A DNA stretch of 64,000 nt from Chiridota heheva (taxonomy: Eukaryota > Echinodermata > Holothuroidea > Apodida > Chiridotidae). Location of the stretch: the NCBI GenBank assembly GCA_020152595.1, contig JAIGNY010000703.1:495001-559000 (forward strand), written 5' to 3'. Positions 61,201-64,000 of the stretch are shown here, piece after piece. A program made the position numbers and the translations under genes. The notes beneath the pieces were generated by a model that saw only the letters and a program-made list of their open reading frames with translations, made no database searches and was not told the DNA's origin. Position 1 is the first letter of the stretch. Each line of letters opens with the position of its first letter.

Positions 61201-63536
61201 CCATCAAAGAGGGATCTGAAACGAGAAAAAAAAAAAACAATGGACATACTAAGTTCACAATCTGAATTAAATAAAAGCAATGTATCTTACAACCAGTACC
61301 CTAATAATATATTGTTTGTATAGGGTAAACCGTGTGGTTTCGTCCACTTTAGGCTTTTTATGCCGACCTTTTATTCAGTGGAAGCAAATGATAATAATAC
61401 ATCAAGTATTTCTCAAGTAGCAAAGAAGTGCAGTATTGGTAAATATACTATTTACGTCAAAACACATTTATCTTTTAAGGGTAAAAGCTTTAAGGTTTTG
61501 TCATGTTTTTCACTCAAAATTCGTCCACTTTTGCCAGTTTTCATCCATTTCAGCCTATTTTTATCCACCTAATTAATATACTAATTAAATCATGTGTAAA
61601 TATCTTATTTATACAAAAAACTTCCAATATTGCAGAGATACTGACATCTATTTCTTATCTTTTCATACCAAAATTAAAACATCAAAATTGAAACAGTCAA
61701 ACACAGTTTTCTAGTACCCTTTTTCAACAGGAGCCAAAGTCCCAGTGAACAAGGAAACCCTGACCCCCTATTTAATTTGCCTCAAATTTTCTGAGAGTAA
61801 TTTAATTTCCTGAACAAAGTCAAGGTCTGAAAGACATGGGAACGGGCCAATCTGAAATAAGATACCTGAATTTCCCCAAACCATTTTGGTCAAACACTTT
61901 TTGAGTGGAACCAGTCTCAGTGTCATAACTAAGATTGATCCTCCAAAATTACCTTTGTCAAATAAAAGAAATGCAGACAACACGAGGCTCCCTAGCTATT
62001 AGTCATATCCCACAATACACTTTTTGACATAACTGGTGGCGTTTACTGTGGGTTATTACACTCTCCGTACATAAAGGTGCAGTGTGTTGAGCGTTAGGCT
62101 ACCACACTTAGGTCGATGGGGCGAATTTCGCTACAAACTTGCTATCTTGCCATATTATGTACCGTTCTTGCTTTAATTCTTATATGTAAAGTTAATTCTT
62201 TGAAGTTGTCTTAGTGCTCAAAAAGAAAAAGACATTAGAAGACCCTTTATGCTTGTTTTGGCGAAAAAGGTTTTCCCAGTCGGATCTCCGAAGTTTCTGA
62301 CACTTGTATTGTTTATGCTGACGTCATATTACTTCTAAGTAAGATGTATGGTTGTCGTACAGCTGATTGACTAACAACTTATGCAAATTTAAATAGATTC
62401 AAGTAACAAGTAAATATTTGTATCGAAGCTTGAAATGACCTCATGAATAATCAACTTTATTTCTGCTCTAAAAGTAATGGCTGAATAGCTGTTTGCATCA
62501 CGAACAGAAGTCTCACAGAAAATAGATCAATTTTACCATTTCCAAGTAAGTTTTAAACGGGAGAATTTTGTGGGTCAACAGTTAATTTGTTGTAAACCTA
62601 GTGATAAAAAATTTGTAATATTTTAGTGAAGAATATTCTTAGGGAGGCTGTATAAAGTTGAGGCAAATATGTTTGTCTTTCATCTCCAATGGCGTGCATA
62701 GACAACAACCATAACCATTACAATGTCAGCATACAAAAACTAGTTAAAGTGAAAGAAATTACAGCCGTACGATGGTAAATCATGATTCCAAATTTAATTT
62801 TCAGATCGATGAAATTGACACATTTTTGCTTCTGGCTTCTTGAATGACATGAATGAAGCAATTATGCAATTGCAAATTTCAATACTTGAAGCGTGTTTTA
62901 GATGTTATTAAGCAGTCCGGAAGCAACCTTTAAAAACTGGTTACTTTGAAATACCAAAAAAATTGGGTACTTTGATGTATTACGTCATCGCATGAGCCTA
63001 CACATTTGATTAGCCCACAATAAACCTATGGGGTTTCTCATTTTCCGCTCCGGATTGTCCAAAATTTCACTAGATATCCTGAAATGTTGGAGACTTGGTT
63101 AGGCTATAGCCTACTAAATCCTATTTATGTCTAACCCTGAAGTAACCTTAGGCGATCCTTAATAGGCCTAACGTTAGCCATAACATAGGACCTAATGTTA
63201 AGCCTAATTTGTATTCATTCTAAAGGCTATTTACCTTATTATTTTGGAAGCTAATATGATATAAAAATATTCCACTCACCAAATTGCAGGATCTTTAAAA
63301 TTTGAAGGAACTGTAAATAATTTTGACGTAGGTCTGGCCTATATCTTGTAAGGTTGCTTCGTCAGTTCGCACACAGACACAGCCACAGGTGTTCCTAGCG
63401 TTATGGCAACCTATATACTTATTACAAATATATATATATATATAACACCTCCTACCGTAATTTTCGAATCGTATATGAAAATTCCTTTTTTTTACCACTC
63501 GCGAATCTTAATTACATTTTTTTTTTACTTAACTCA
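61201..63536. other. Intergenic DNA, no gene recognised
   Basis: AT-rich sequence with short unconvincing frames, an (AT)n run near 63429 and TAGGCCTAACGTTAGCC-type phrases near 63163. Confidence 0.4.
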
Positions 63537-63864
63537 CATTTGCCGGAGACTCCCTTCTTCATTTATAAGCCACAGTATTTGTTATTCTTTTCCGATTACA
63601 TGTACAAACGATGAATTTTGTACCCCTATTACAGTCATGACAGTTTAAATGCCCGACAATTTGCTGCAAACCAAAGAAATGTTGCGATAATGTCATGAAG
63701 AAGCCATCAATGACGTCATCGTAACGTTTCTCTGGTTTGCAGCAAATTGTCGGGCATTTAAACTGCCATGACTGTAATGGGGGTAGAAATTTCATCGTTT
63801 GTACATCTCATCGGAAAAAACAAAAAACTGGATTATAAACAAAGAAGGGAGTCTCCGGCAAATG
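63537..63864. mobile_element. Near-perfect palindromic MITE
   Basis: The 328-base element starts CATTTGCCGGAGACTCCCTT and ends with the inverse of it. The two arms (about 63537-63692 and 63713-63864) are complementary over most of their length. Inner blocks are TTAAATGCCCGACAATTTGC / GCAAATTGTCGGGCATTTAA and CATGACTGTAAT / ATTACAGTCATGAC. The loop of about 20 bases holds ATGACGTCAT. No open frame of a transposase is present. Confidence 0.92.
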
Positions 63865-64000
63865 TCACAATTGAAATTTCCAGGTTTAAGCTATGTATTA
63901 CTGGCAATGTGTAAAAATAATGTGTGAGGTGTCCATGTTTTTACAGACAAGGCAGCGGGGCTTGTTGCATTTGATATTACCAAGGTTGGTTTGTGTGTTT

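Noticed and set aside
1-64000. LTR retrotransposon, retrovirus-like or Polinton-like fossil
   Set aside because: No long terminal direct repeats, protease/integrase or capsid-type motifs were recognised. The reverse transcriptases found sit in LINE contexts with APE endonuclease or RNase H.

Overview
The window is eukaryotic, AT-rich and repeat-dense. It most resembles a non-vertebrate marine animal. The grounds are intron-containing genes with TTTCCAG acceptors, several LINE lineages, tRNA-derived SINEs, a Helentron-type Helitron, many palindromic MITEs and scattered TAGGCCTA-type motifs that I associate with invertebrate deuterostomes. That placement is an inference; nothing here fixes the species.

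The only convincing host genes are in the first 17 kb. They form a tandem family of Golgi-type (membrane-bound) sulfotransferases, all on the + strand. Two copies have an open large terminal exon (717-1773 and 8447-9509). A third copy (about 15122-16175) is a pseudogene derived from the second. The second and third sit in a segmental duplication (about 7745-9960 and 14370-16710) that includes upstream intron and downstream flank. The intact exons start at a TTTCCAG acceptor in the same phase, so the family shares gene structure. No 5' exons with the start codon or membrane anchor were recognised.

Mobile DNA occupies much of the rest. At 3050-5160 lies a 5'-truncated LINE with an RNase H domain (+). 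At 9957-10328 lies a LINE fragment (-). SINE-like repeats lie at about 11015-11440 and 36150-36400. At 17690-21080 lies a nearly complete but broken CR1-like LINE (-) with a PHD-like ORF1 remnant. At 37694-41313 and 42405-46975 are two large inverted-repeat structures, each enclosing a decayed LINE. At about 54290-61200 is a decayed Helentron (-) carrying, in transcript order, a cysteine-peptidase-like region, a zinc-finger/DUF6570-like region, a Helitron N-terminal region, the HUH Rep, a PIF1 helicase and an APE-like endonuclease.

Palindromic elements without coding capacity lie at 23200-24620 (composite), 32152-32620, 51400-51965 and 63537-63864. Tandem repeats include a TTC tract (12515-12948), an ATGT microsatellite (30217-30626), minisatellites (6600-7260, 26370-27010, 27180-27490, 41398-41505) and an array built on GATTGG/CTGTATAG motifs (30643-32030). 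Long stretches in between (5.2-6.6, 27.5-30.2, 32.6-35, 47-50.5, 52-54 and 61.3-63.5 kb) show nothing I can identify. No LTR retrovirus-like element, Polinton or toxin gene was recognised.
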